A DNA stretch of 12,906 bases. It comes from an uncultured Muribaculaceae bacterium. GTDB taxonomy: Bacteria > Bacteroidota > Bacteroidia > Bacteroidales > Muribaculaceae. The translations under genes and the position numbers were made by a program. The stretch spans positions 1 to 12,906 of the forward strand of contig CAJLTZ010000073.1 in NCBI GenBank assembly GCA_905209725.1, in the 5' to 3' direction. The notes beneath the pieces were generated by a model. It did no database searches. It was given only the letters and a program-made list of their open reading frames with translations, and was not told the origin of the DNA. Of the stretch, positions 1 to 5,713 are shown piece after piece (position 1 is the stretch's first letter; every line of letters starts with the position of its first letter).

Positions 1-43
1 TGTTTTTTTATGTTGCCGGTGTAGAAATCTCAAAATTTTTATC

Positions 44-51
44 TAAATTTG
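44..51 (+). promoter_or_regulatory. Candidate -7 promoter element (TAnnTTTG)
   Basis: TAAATTTG matches the Bacteroidota -7 consensus TAnnTTTG and lies in an A+T-rich stretch upstream of the first gene. A transcript starting a few bases downstream (about 57-60) would have a leader of about 140 bases. No convincing TTTG -33 element sits 19-21 bases upstream; the nearest TTG (13-15) is too far. The match may therefore be weak or fortuitous. Confidence 0.35.
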
Positions 52-124
52 CACTATATCAGTAACATCAATCTGAAAATGACCATTCATTAACACAAAG
101 ACATACGGCGAGAGCCGAAAACTT

Positions 125-193
125 TGAGAACACCTCGTAGTCGTTACAGGCTTTGGTCGGCCTTCAGATGCTACTTGGGTGCTCTCATTTTTT
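125..193 (+). promoter_or_regulatory. Leader hairpin plus T6 tract (possible attenuator)
   Basis: Bases 125-134 pair with 178-187, giving 10 positions with one A/C mismatch. Inside the loop, GTAG (137-140) can pair with CTAC (171-174) and AGGC (148-151) with GCCT (160-163). The outer stem is followed at once by six T (188-193), four bases before the helicase ATG. This has the form of an intrinsic terminator inside the leader, so premature termination or masking of the start region is possible. It could also be chance. The loop is long for a classical terminator. Confidence 0.35.
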
Positions 194-197
194 GTAT

Positions 198-3100
198 ATG
201 GAAGTAATCGACAACGTAAACAAGACGCTGAAAGACGATATGCTCATCACCTTGCGCTCCGGCTCCAAGGTGGCAATCGCCGCGTCTTGTTTTTCCATAT
301 ATGCTTTTCAGGAACTGAAAGAGCAGTTGTCTGATATTTCCGAACTGCGCTTCATTTTTACGTCGCCTTCTTTCGTAACCGAAAAGGCTGACAAGCAGAA
401 GCGCGAATTTTATATTCCTCGCCTTAATCGGGAGCGCGACCTTTACGGCTCTGAGTTTGAAATCAAACTCCGCAATGAACTTTCATTGAAAGCCGTTGCC
501 AAGGAGTGCGCTGAATGGATCAGACGTAAAGTGTGCTTCAAATCGAATCGCACAAACGCCGGCATACCTCCCATGATTATCTCCGATAGCACTTCATATA
601 CCGGTGCCAACGGTTTTACCTGCGTTGAACTCGGCACTGAACGGGGCAATTACCTTGCCACCGCCATTACCAAGATGGAGGCTCCGTTCTCACAGCAGTT
701 CCTCCAAATCTTTAATCAGATTTGGAACGACAGTGAACAACTTCAAGTCGTTACGGAACAGGTGCTCGACAACATCACCAACGCATACAAGGAAAACGCT
801 CCGGAATTCATCTACTTTGTTACGCTATACAATATCTTCAACGAGTTCCTTGAAGATATTTCGGAAGACGTGCTACCAAATGAAGCCACGGGCTTCAAGT
901 CGAGCGTTATCTGGAATAAGCTCTACAATTTCCAACGTGATGCCGCTCTCGCCATCATCAACAAGTTGGAAAAGTTCAACGGCTGCATCCTTGCCGACTC
1001 CGTGGGCCTCGGCAAGACGTTTACCGCTCTTTCGGTCATAAAGTATTACGAGAACCGCAACAAGTCCGTTCTCGTCCTATGCCCGAAGAAGCTGCACGAC
1101 AACTGGGTTACTTATCGTAGTAACTACGTCAATAACCCTCTCGTTGCTGACCGTCTGCGCTATGATATTCTCTATCATACCGACCTGTCGCGTCAGTCAG
1201 GGCAGAGCAACGGCCTTGACCTCGAACACATCAACTGGGGCAATTATGACCTCGTTGTAATAGACGAGAGCCATAATTTCCGCAACGGCGGTAAAGTTAC
1301 CACCGACGAGAACGACGAGAATCCGCGCGAGAACCGCTATCTCCAGTTGATGAACAAGGTTATCCGTGCCGGAGTTAAGACAAAGGTACTCATGTTGTCG
1401 GCCACCCCCGTCAACAACCGCTTCAATGACCTGCGCAATCAGCTTGCCCTCGCTTACGAGGGTGACAGCTCAATTATGGACGCGCAGCTCAAAACGACAA
1501 GTTCGCTCGACGATATTTTCCGTCAGGCGCAGACAGCTTTTAATCGTTGGTCCAAACTTCCGCCGGAAGATCGTACCACGAAAGCGCTCCTTGAATCGCT
1601 CAGCTTCGATTTCTTTGAAGTCCTCGACAGCGTTACCATTGCCCGCTCGCGCAAGCACATCGAGCAATATTACGACACAACTGACATCGGCAAGTTCCCT
1701 GAGAGATTGAAGCCAATCTCTCGTGCCCCCAAACTCACTGACTTGCCTACGGCAGTCAGCTTCAATGATATTTTCGTCAGTGTCAGCGAACTTAACCTCG
1801 CTATCTACACGCCCTCCGATTTTATCTTGCCGAGCAAGTTGGAAAAATATATGGAAGTTCGCGAGGACGGACGCTTCAGCAATCTTTCGCGCAGTGGTCG
1901 TGAACGAGGTATCAGGCAACTTATGAGCATAAACCTGCTCAAACGCCTCGAAAGTTCTGTCAATTCTTTCCGCTTGACGCTTACACGAATTAAGAACTTT
2001 ATCGAAACAACCATCAATTCCATTGATACAGTTGCCGCCTCCGGCTCCCATGCCGACGTTAACGACTACGACTTTGAAAACGGCCTTGATTTCGACGAGC
2101 GCGAAGATACCGTTTTCATCGGAGGTAAGAAGACTAAGATTGACCTCGCCGACATGGATTATGTTCAGTGGCGTGGCTATCTCGCCAAAGACCTCGACAA
2201 CCTGAACACTCTGCTGTTCATGCTTGCCGACATCACCCCTGAACATGACAGCAAACTGCAAATGCTCATTGAGGACATTCGCAACAAGTTTGCCAATCCT
2301 ATCAACGGCGACAATAAGAAGATTATAGTCTTCACCGCTTTCTCCGACACGGCTCAGTATCTCTACGAGAACATCGCACCGCTCATTAAGGAGCGAACAG
2401 GTCTGAATACAGCCCTGGTGTCGGGAGACGTTGAAGCCCGCTCGACTTTGAAAATCCGCGAGAAACTGGACTTTAATAAAGTCCTTACTCTTTTCTCGCC
2501 CATATCAAAAGAGAAAGCCTCGCTCTATCCGAAGCTCAATGAGGAAATTGACGTGCTAATCGCTACCGACTGCATCTCGGAGGGTCAGAACCTCCAAGAT
2601 TGCGATTTCCTCATTAACTACGATATTCATTGGAACCCCGTGCGCATCATTCAGCGTTTCGGTCGTATCGACCGTATCGGCTCGCGCAACGCGGTTATTC
2701 AGCTCGTCAACTACTGGCCCGACATGGACCTTGATGATTATATCAATCTCAAAGGTCGTGTAGAGGCACGTATGAAAGTGTCGGTGCTCACCGCCACCGG
2801 CGATGACAACCCACTTTCTGCCGAGGAACAGGGCGACCTCAAATATCGCCGCGACCAGTTGGAACGCCTCAAAGAGGAAGTCGTCGATATTGAGGAAATG
2901 AGCACCGGTGTCTCCATAATGGACTTGGGCTTGAATGAATTTCGTCTCGACTTGCTCGACTACATGAAGCAGGGGCATGACATCGAGCATACCCCGATGG
3001 GGCTTCATGCTCTTGTCGCTTCCGATAAGGACGCGCCTCCGGGTGTCGTTTTCGTGCTCAAAAATCGCAACAACGAAATCAACATCGACCGTAAGAACAG

Positions 3101-3506
3101 GCTTCATCCGTTCTATATGGTCTATATCAGCAGTGAGAAGGGAGCAGTTAGTAGTGAGAAGGGCGGAACTCCTAACTCCTCACCACACACTTCTCACTCG
3201 CAAGTTATTATTAATCACTTGCAACCGAAAGACCTTCTCGACCGGATGCGCCATCTTTGCCGTGGCAAGGCTGAACCGCTACTTGAACTATGCCGTAAGT
3301 TCAACGCCGAGACTCGCGACGGTCAGCGTATGGGTACTTACTCCCGTCTGCTTGGTGACGCCATCTCGTCTCTTATCAAGGTCAAGGAATCTACCGACCT
3401 TTTCTCGTTCCTCGACGGCGATAGCGGCTCTCTTTTCGCGGGCGATGTTCGTGGCCTTGATGATTTTGAACTGATTTGCTTTTTAATAGTGAGAAAGGAG
3501 GAGTGA
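198..3506 (+). CDS. SNF2-family helicase with PLD-like N-terminal domain
   Basis: Predicted ATP-dependent DNA translocase of superfamily 2, 1102 residues. Residues about 10-160 resemble a phospholipase-D-type fold as found on defence helicases, but I see no HxK catalytic motif. The SNF2 core has Walker A ADSVGLGKT (266-274), DESH (356-359) and SATP (401-404). The C-terminal helicase half has IATDCISEGQN near 790 and QRFGRIDRIGS (819-829), as in RapA-like enzymes. I chose ATG 198 (MEVIDN) over TTG 153 because the extra 15 residues overlap the leader hairpin. Residues about 979-1001 are a low-complexity Ser/Glu/Lys insert encoded by a heptad-repeat element. The native tail ends DDFELICFLIVR, as the second copy of this tail at 4010-4048 shows; here repeat DNA has replaced the stop codon and added KEE. 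It is first in the operon and probably acts with the downstream nucleases. Family is secure; exact role is inferred. Confidence 0.9.
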   Translation: MEVIDNVNKTLKDDMLITLRSGSKVAIAASCFSIYAFQELKEQLSDISELRFIFTSPSFVTEKADKQKREFYIPRLNRERDLYGSEFEIKLRNELSLKAVAKECAEWIRRKVCFKSNRTNAGIPPMIISDSTSYTGANGFTCVELGTERGNYLATAITKMEAPFSQQFLQIFNQIWNDSEQLQVVTEQVLDNITNAYKENAPEFIYFVTLYNIFNEFLEDISEDVLPNEATGFKSSVIWNKLYNFQRDAALAIINKLEKFNGCILADSVGLGKTFTALSVIKYYENRNKSVLVLCPKKLHDNWVTYRSNYVNNPLVADRLRYDILYHTDLSRQSGQSNGLDLEHINWGNYDLVVIDESHNFRNGGKVTTDENDENPRENRYLQLMNKVIRAGVKTKVLMLSATPVNNRFNDLRNQLALAYEGDSSIMDAQLKTTSSLDDIFRQAQTAFNRWSKLPPEDRTTKALLESLSFDFFEVLDSVTIARSRKHIEQYYDTTDIGKFPERLKPISRAPKLTDLPTAVSFNDIFVSVSELNLAIYTPSDFILPSKLEKYMEVREDGRFSNLSRSGRERGIRQLMSINLLKRLESSVNSFRLTLTRIKNFIETTINSIDTVAASGSHADVNDYDFENGLDFDEREDTVFIGGKKTKIDLADMDYVQWRGYLAKDLDNLNTLLFMLADITPEHDSKLQMLIEDIRNKFANPINGDNKKIIVFTAFSDTAQYLYENIAPLIKERTGLNTALVSGDVEARSTLKIREKLDFNKVLTLFSPISKEKASLYPKLNEEIDVLIATDCISEGQNLQDCDFLINYDIHWNPVRIIQRFGRIDRIGSRNAVIQLVNYWPDMDLDDYINLKGRVEARMKVSVLTATGDDNPLSAEEQGDLKYRRDQLERLKEEVVDIEEMSTGVSIMDLGLNEFRLDLLDYMKQGHDIEHTPMGLHALVASDKDAPPGVVFVLKNRNNEINIDRKNRLHPFYMVYISSEKGAVSSEKGGTPNSSPHTSHSQVIINHLQPKDLLDRMRHLCRGKAEPLLELCRKFNAETRDGQRMGTYSRLLGDAISSLIKVKESTDLFSFLDGDSGSLFAGDVRGLDDFELICFLIVRKEE
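3133..3202 (+). repeat. In-frame palindromic heptad-repeat element in helicase gene
   Basis: Ten consecutive 7-bp units. The first five are GTGAGAA-like (GTGAGAA, GGGAGCA, GTTAGTA, GTGAGAA, GGGCGGA). From 3168 the next five are reverse-complement type (ACTCCTA, ACTCCTC, ACCACAC, ACTTCTC, ACTCGCA). The two arms can pair as an imperfect hairpin with almost no loop. The frame stays open and adds about 24 low-complexity residues between conserved helicase segments. Confidence 0.8.
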
Positions 3507-3516
3507 GTAGTGAGTA
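3489..3516 (+). repeat. Left heptad-repeat arm of the four-helix-bundle cassette
   Basis: Four 7-bp units: GTGAGAA, AGGAGGA, GTGAGTA, GTGAGTA. The array encodes the last helicase codons and stop (TGA 3504-3506), the ribosome binding site and the GTG start of the next gene. Confidence 0.8.
3497..3501 (+). promoter_or_regulatory. Strong Shine-Dalgarno made of repeat sequence
   Basis: GGAGG lies eight bases before the GTG start at 3510. It is unusually strong compared with most genes here, which lack one, and is part of the second heptad of the repeat arm. It decides the GTG start. Confidence 0.65.
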
Positions 3517-3869
3517 GTGTTACTTTAGAAAAAGCGAAAGCATTTGCTGTCAGGATTATAAATCTTTACAAATATCTTTGTGAGGACAAAAAAGAATTTG
3601 TGCTGTCAAAACAGATTTTAAGGTCTGGGACATCAATAGGTGCAAATCTTACCGAGGCACAATACGCTATAAGCAAAAAGGACTTTTTATCGAAAACATA
3701 CATCGCATATAAAGAGTGTGGTGAGACTCATTACTGGCTCGACTTGCTAGTAAAAACGAATTACTTATCTGAATCAGAGTATAATTCAGTTAACTCCGAT
3801 TGCGAGGAACTGATGAAACTACTGACAAAGATAACCAAAACAACCTCAAAACACCTTTGCGATGTATAA
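3510..3869 (+). CDS. Four-helix-bundle protein, S23 / 23S rRNA intervening-sequence family
   Basis: A 119-residue protein starting at GTG within the heptad array and preceded by GGAGG. It carries the family signature: LSKQILRSGTSIGANLTEA (about 32-50), then SKKDFLSKTYIAYKECGETHYWLDLL (about 55-80), predicted to form four helices. Family members are encoded in intervening sequences of bacterial 23S rRNA and, as the relative Avd, beside diversity-generating retroelements. They form pentameric, basic, nucleic-acid-binding rings. Its function here is unknown. Inverted heptad arms flank it and it starts three bases after the helicase stop, so it looks like cargo inserted in the operon rather than a restriction component. 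It is more A+T-rich than the helicase. Confidence 0.88.
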   Translation: MSSVTLEKAKAFAVRIINLYKYLCEDKKEFVLSKQILRSGTSIGANLTEAQYAISKKDFLSKTYIAYKECGETHYWLDLLVKTNYLSESEYNSVNSDCEELMKLLTKITKTTSKHLCDV

Positions 3870-3889
3870 CTCCTCTCTGCTCACTTCTA
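3869..3889 (+). repeat. Right heptad-repeat arm of the four-helix-bundle cassette
   Basis: Three units, ACTCCTC, TCTGCTC and ACTTCTA, are reverse-complement type relative to the left arm. They begin at the last base of the four-helix-bundle stop codon and end just before the DUF4391 gene fragment. Confidence 0.7.
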
Positions 3890-3890
3890 A

Positions 3891-3936
3891 CTTAGGTTTA
3901 CCCGAGTCCACTCGGGTAAAACGCTCACTACCTAAG
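3891..3936 (+). repeat. Hairpin within the dead DUF4391 fragment
   Basis: TTTACCCGAGT (3897-3907) and ACTCGGGTAAA (3910-3920) are perfect 11-bp inverted repeats separated by CC. CTTAGG (3891-3896) and CCTAAG (3931-3936) extend the stem by 6 bp across a 10-base bulge. No T-tract follows, so a standard terminator is unlikely. The intact gene has no such hairpin at the equivalent site. Confidence 0.7.
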
Positions 3937-4008
3937 GTACAGCTTTATAAGCGGTTCGACTGGAAACCATCGCAAAGTGATAGTTTCGATGGAGATGTGT
4001 CGCGTCTT
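3892..4008 (+). pseudogene. 5' fragment of a second DUF4391 gene
   Basis: Translating from 3892 gives 39 residues (LGLPESTRVKRSLPK, then VQLYKRFDWKPSQ and so on). They align without gaps to residues 2-40 of the intact DUF4391 protein at 5102, with 31 of 39 identical. The ATG is missing: its place (3889-3891, AAC) lies at the cassette's right arm. The frame meets TGA at 4012-4014, directly after the junction with a helicase fragment. It is therefore a dead remnant, not a working gene. Confidence 0.85.
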
Positions 4009-4009
4009 G

Positions 4010-4048
4010 GATGATTTCGAGTTAATTTGCTTCTTAATAGTACGATGA
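4010..4048 (+). pseudogene. Duplicate 3' end of the helicase gene
   Basis: This encodes DDFELICFLIVR and a TGA stop, the same peptide as the helicase tail at 3459-3494. Six of the twelve codons differ, all synonymously. The TGA (4046-4048) overlaps the ATG (4045-4047) of the DUF1016 gene as ATGA. The donor allele therefore had helicase and DUF1016 genes coupled by stop-start overlap. Upstream it is joined out of frame to the DUF4391 fragment. Confidence 0.85.
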
Positions 4049-5100
4049 CCATGAAATCTATAAAATTAAATCAGAACTTGCCGGAGGCTTTTGTAAATGA
4101 CGTCCGTTCTATCATTGAAAATGGGCGTCGACAGGCATATTCTGCGGCTGGCAATATAGCACTCGCAACTTATTGGAACATCGGACGGCGTATTGTAGAG
4201 GAAGAACAAAATGGCAATAGCCGGGCCGAATATGGCAAAAACCTTATAGCCGCCCTTGCCAACAATCTTAAAAAAGAATATGGCTCAGGTTATGGGAAAA
4301 GGAATTTGGCATATTATCGACAGTTCTATCTCTCTTTCACTGACATAGAGATTTTGCACGAATTCGTGCAAAATCTTACTTGGACACATATCCGCAGACT
4401 TTTATCGGTCTCAAACCCGCTTGCCCGCCAATGGTATCTTGCCCATGCTTCCAAAGATATGTGGAGTACCACTACTCTCGATCGCAATATATGTTCCCAA
4501 TATTATGAAAGAAGGCTTGCGGAACAAAGAGAGAAACCAGGCATAATATTACCCGAAGCGGTTGCTCCATTCAACGACAAGGATCCGCTGGAGTACATAA
4601 AAAATCCTACAGTGGCCGAGTTTATGGGTTTCAAACGCGATAGCCGTTATACCGAATCTGAGCTGGAACAGGCCCTAATTGATAATCTTGAACAGTTCAT
4701 TCTTGAACTTGGCCGAGGTTTTGCCTTTGTTGAGCGGCAACAGCATATAGCCACCGACCTTGACGATTTCTATATTGACCTTGTGTTCTATAACTTCCGC
4801 ATGAAGCGGTTTGTGATTTTTGAGTTGAAAACACATAAAATGGAGCATAGCGATATAGGGCAGCTCGATATGTATGTCAGGATGTATGACGATTTAATGA
4901 AAGGACCTGACGACAACCCGACTATTGGAGTCCTGCTTTGCACTGATACCGACTCTACTGTAGCCAAATATTCTGTGCTTAACGAGAGCCAACAACTCTT
5001 TGCTGCAAAATACATGACATATATGCCGACTGAGGAAGAGCTGCGTCGCGAGATTGAACGCCAGAAACAATTCTTCCTTGAGCACCATAAGGACAAGTAA
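4045..5100 (+). CDS. DUF1016 / YhcG-type PD-(D/E)XK nuclease
   Basis: A 351-residue protein of usual family length. The N-terminal DUF1016 helical domain (about 12-150) has ALATYWNIGRRIVEEEQ, YGSGYGKRNL and LTWTHIRRLLSV. The C-terminal nuclease domain shows the PD-(D/E)XK pattern: D245 in YIDLVFYN, E260-L-K262 in IFELKTHK, and Q273 in GQLDMYV. Family members accompany restriction-modification and other mobile defence loci and are predicted DNA nucleases. I chose ATG 4045 because it overlaps the relic helicase stop (ATGA); ATG 4051 is possible. TTG 4027 would lie inside the relic helicase codons. One base separates it from DUF4391. Its 5' junction shows that it arrived, or was kept, through recombination with another allele of the operon. 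A 28-bp perfect palindrome lies in its coding sequence. Confidence 0.88.
   Translation: MTMKSIKLNQNLPEAFVNDVRSIIENGRRQAYSAAGNIALATYWNIGRRIVEEEQNGNSRAEYGKNLIAALANNLKKEYGSGYGKRNLAYYRQFYLSFTDIEILHEFVQNLTWTHIRRLLSVSNPLARQWYLAHASKDMWSTTTLDRNICSQYYERRLAEQREKPGIILPEAVAPFNDKDPLEYIKNPTVAEFMGFKRDSRYTESELEQALIDNLEQFILELGRGFAFVERQQHIATDLDDFYIDLVFYNFRMKRFVIFELKTHKMEHSDIGQLDMYVRMYDDLMKGPDDNPTIGVLLCTDTDSTVAKYSVLNESQQLFAAKYMTYMPTEEELRREIERQKQFFLEHHKDK
4349..4376 (+). repeat. 28-bp perfect palindrome inside the DUF1016 gene
   Basis: The 14-base half-site AGATTTTGCACGAA is followed directly by its exact reverse complement, with GAATTC at the centre. It encodes EILHEFVQN within the segment leading to the conserved LTWTH motif. 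Single-stranded DNA or mRNA could form a hairpin here. Confidence 0.85.
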
Positions 5101-5101
5101 T

Positions 5102-5713
5102 ATGTTAGGACTGCCGCAATCCACAGAAGTCAAGCGACCGCTTCCCAAAGCACAGCTTTATAAACGGTTCGACTGGAAACCATCGCAACGTGAAAGTTGC
5201 GATGGTGATGTATCGCATCTTGACTTCGTTAATTGGATTGCACCGCGCACCCTCCCGGCTATCGCTGAGGGTGGCGAGGTCAAAGAGATTTTCGTTATCG
5301 AAGTTTCGCTCAAATCTCGCGACTTCGATACCAAGAGTATTGTCCTTCTCGCTAAAAGTATTCCGCAGCGCGTAATATACGTCCTTCGCTTCGAGGAAGA
5401 GTATCGCCTGGCCGTCTATCACACCAAACTCTTCCTCACCGACTGGCAATTCCTCACTCCTAATTCCTCACTCCTAACTCTAACAGGTTTAACTCTTGAT
5501 GCCATATGGCAATCCATTGTTTCATCCATCGGCCAGTTTTCTGTTGCCCAAGACAACTCGCTTACCGAACAGATTAAGGTTGATGAAGAACGGGATAAAT
5601 TGCTCCGCCAAATTACGATATTGGAGCGTCAAATGAACGCGACTAAACAGCCACGGCGGAAAAGAGAACTTTTCCTCGAACTCCAAAAATTGAAAGGAGG
5701 TCTCAATGGATAA
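5102..5713 (+). CDS. DUF4391 domain protein
   Basis: A 203-residue protein of unknown biochemical role. DUF4391 proteins are known to me beside helicase and Type III methyltransferase genes. Its start motif LGLPQSTEVKRPLPK and KEIFVIEVSLKSRDFD, AKSIPQRVIYVLRFEEEYRLAVYHTK fit the family. The last 50 residues, rich in Lys, Arg, Glu and Leu, probably form a coiled coil (about 155-203). ATG 5102 is one base after the DUF1016 stop and matches the start implied by the relic copy. Residues about 116-127 (FLTPNSSLLTL) come from an in-frame heptad-repeat insert just after W115. The 3' end overlaps the next gene by 8 bp. It may be a structural or adaptor subunit of the operon's complex; that is inference from position. 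Confidence 0.82.
   Translation: MLGLPQSTEVKRPLPKAQLYKRFDWKPSQRESCDGDVSHLDFVNWIAPRTLPAIAEGGEVKEIFVIEVSLKSRDFDTKSIVLLAKSIPQRVIYVLRFEEEYRLAVYHTKLFLTDWQFLTPNSSLLTLTGLTLDAIWQSIVSSIGQFSVAQDNSLTEQIKVDEERDKLLRQITILERQMNATKQPRRKRELFLELQKLKGGLNG
5180..5205 (+). repeat. 10-bp stem hairpin in the DUF4391 coding sequence
   Basis: CCATCGCAAC (5180-5189) and GTTGCGATGG (5196-5205) are exact inverted repeats with a 6-base loop. The relic copy at the equivalent site keeps CCATCG/CGATGG plus AAA/TTT pairing despite base and amino-acid changes. It may act in the mRNA or be coincidental. Confidence 0.6.
5449..5483 (+). repeat. Heptad-repeat insert in DUF4391 gene (14-bp perfect tandem repeat)
   Basis: Five 7-bp units: ATTCCTC, ACTCCTA, ATTCCTC, ACTCCTA, ACTCTAA. 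The 14-bp pair is exactly duplicated (5449-5476). Only the reverse-complement orientation is present, so this looks like half of the palindromic element seen in the helicase and mod genes. It is read in frame and adds about 11 residues. Confidence 0.8.
5693..5700 (+). promoter_or_regulatory. Strong Shine-Dalgarno AAAGGAGG
   Basis: AAAGGAGG lies five bases before ATG 5706 and within the last codons of DUF4391. With the 8-bp overlap it supports translational coupling and fixes the start of the next gene. Confidence 0.75.

Larger units (their letters stand above)
3489..3891 (+). mobile_element. Putative mobile cassette: four-helix-bundle gene between inverted heptad arms
   Basis: The left arm is four GTGAGAA-like heptads (3489-3516). 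The right arm is reverse-complement heptads ACTCCTC, TCTGCTC and ACTTCTA (3869-3889). Between them lies only the four-helix-bundle gene. The left arm begins exactly where the helicase tail loses its native stop codon. The right arm ends exactly where the ATG of a DUF4391 gene fragment should be. This placement at a gene junction, with arms of the same repeat family seen inside three neighbouring genes, suggests insertion of a small cassette. No transposase is encoded. That it moves is inference. Confidence 0.55.

Noticed and set aside
106..117. CGGC-GAGA-GCCG mini-hairpin with a GNRA-type loop in the leader
   Set aside because: The stem is only 4 bp. It is too small to support as a separate element, though it may be part of the leader fold.
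153..197. TTG start at 153 for the helicase
   Set aside because: The extra 15 residues are translated from the leader hairpin and T-tract and do not resemble a protein start. ATG 198 gives MEVIDN and fits better.
1470..2261. Long open frame on the - strand (263 residues) opposite the helicase
   Set aside because: It is antisense to clear helicase motifs, has no recognisable domain, and looks like a shadow caused by codon bias. The same holds for 2556-3107, 10495-11136 and 11590-12390.
4027..4044. Upstream TTG start for the DUF1016 protein
   Set aside because: These codons overlap the relic helicase tail in another frame. The ATGA overlap marks ATG 4045 as the ancestral start.
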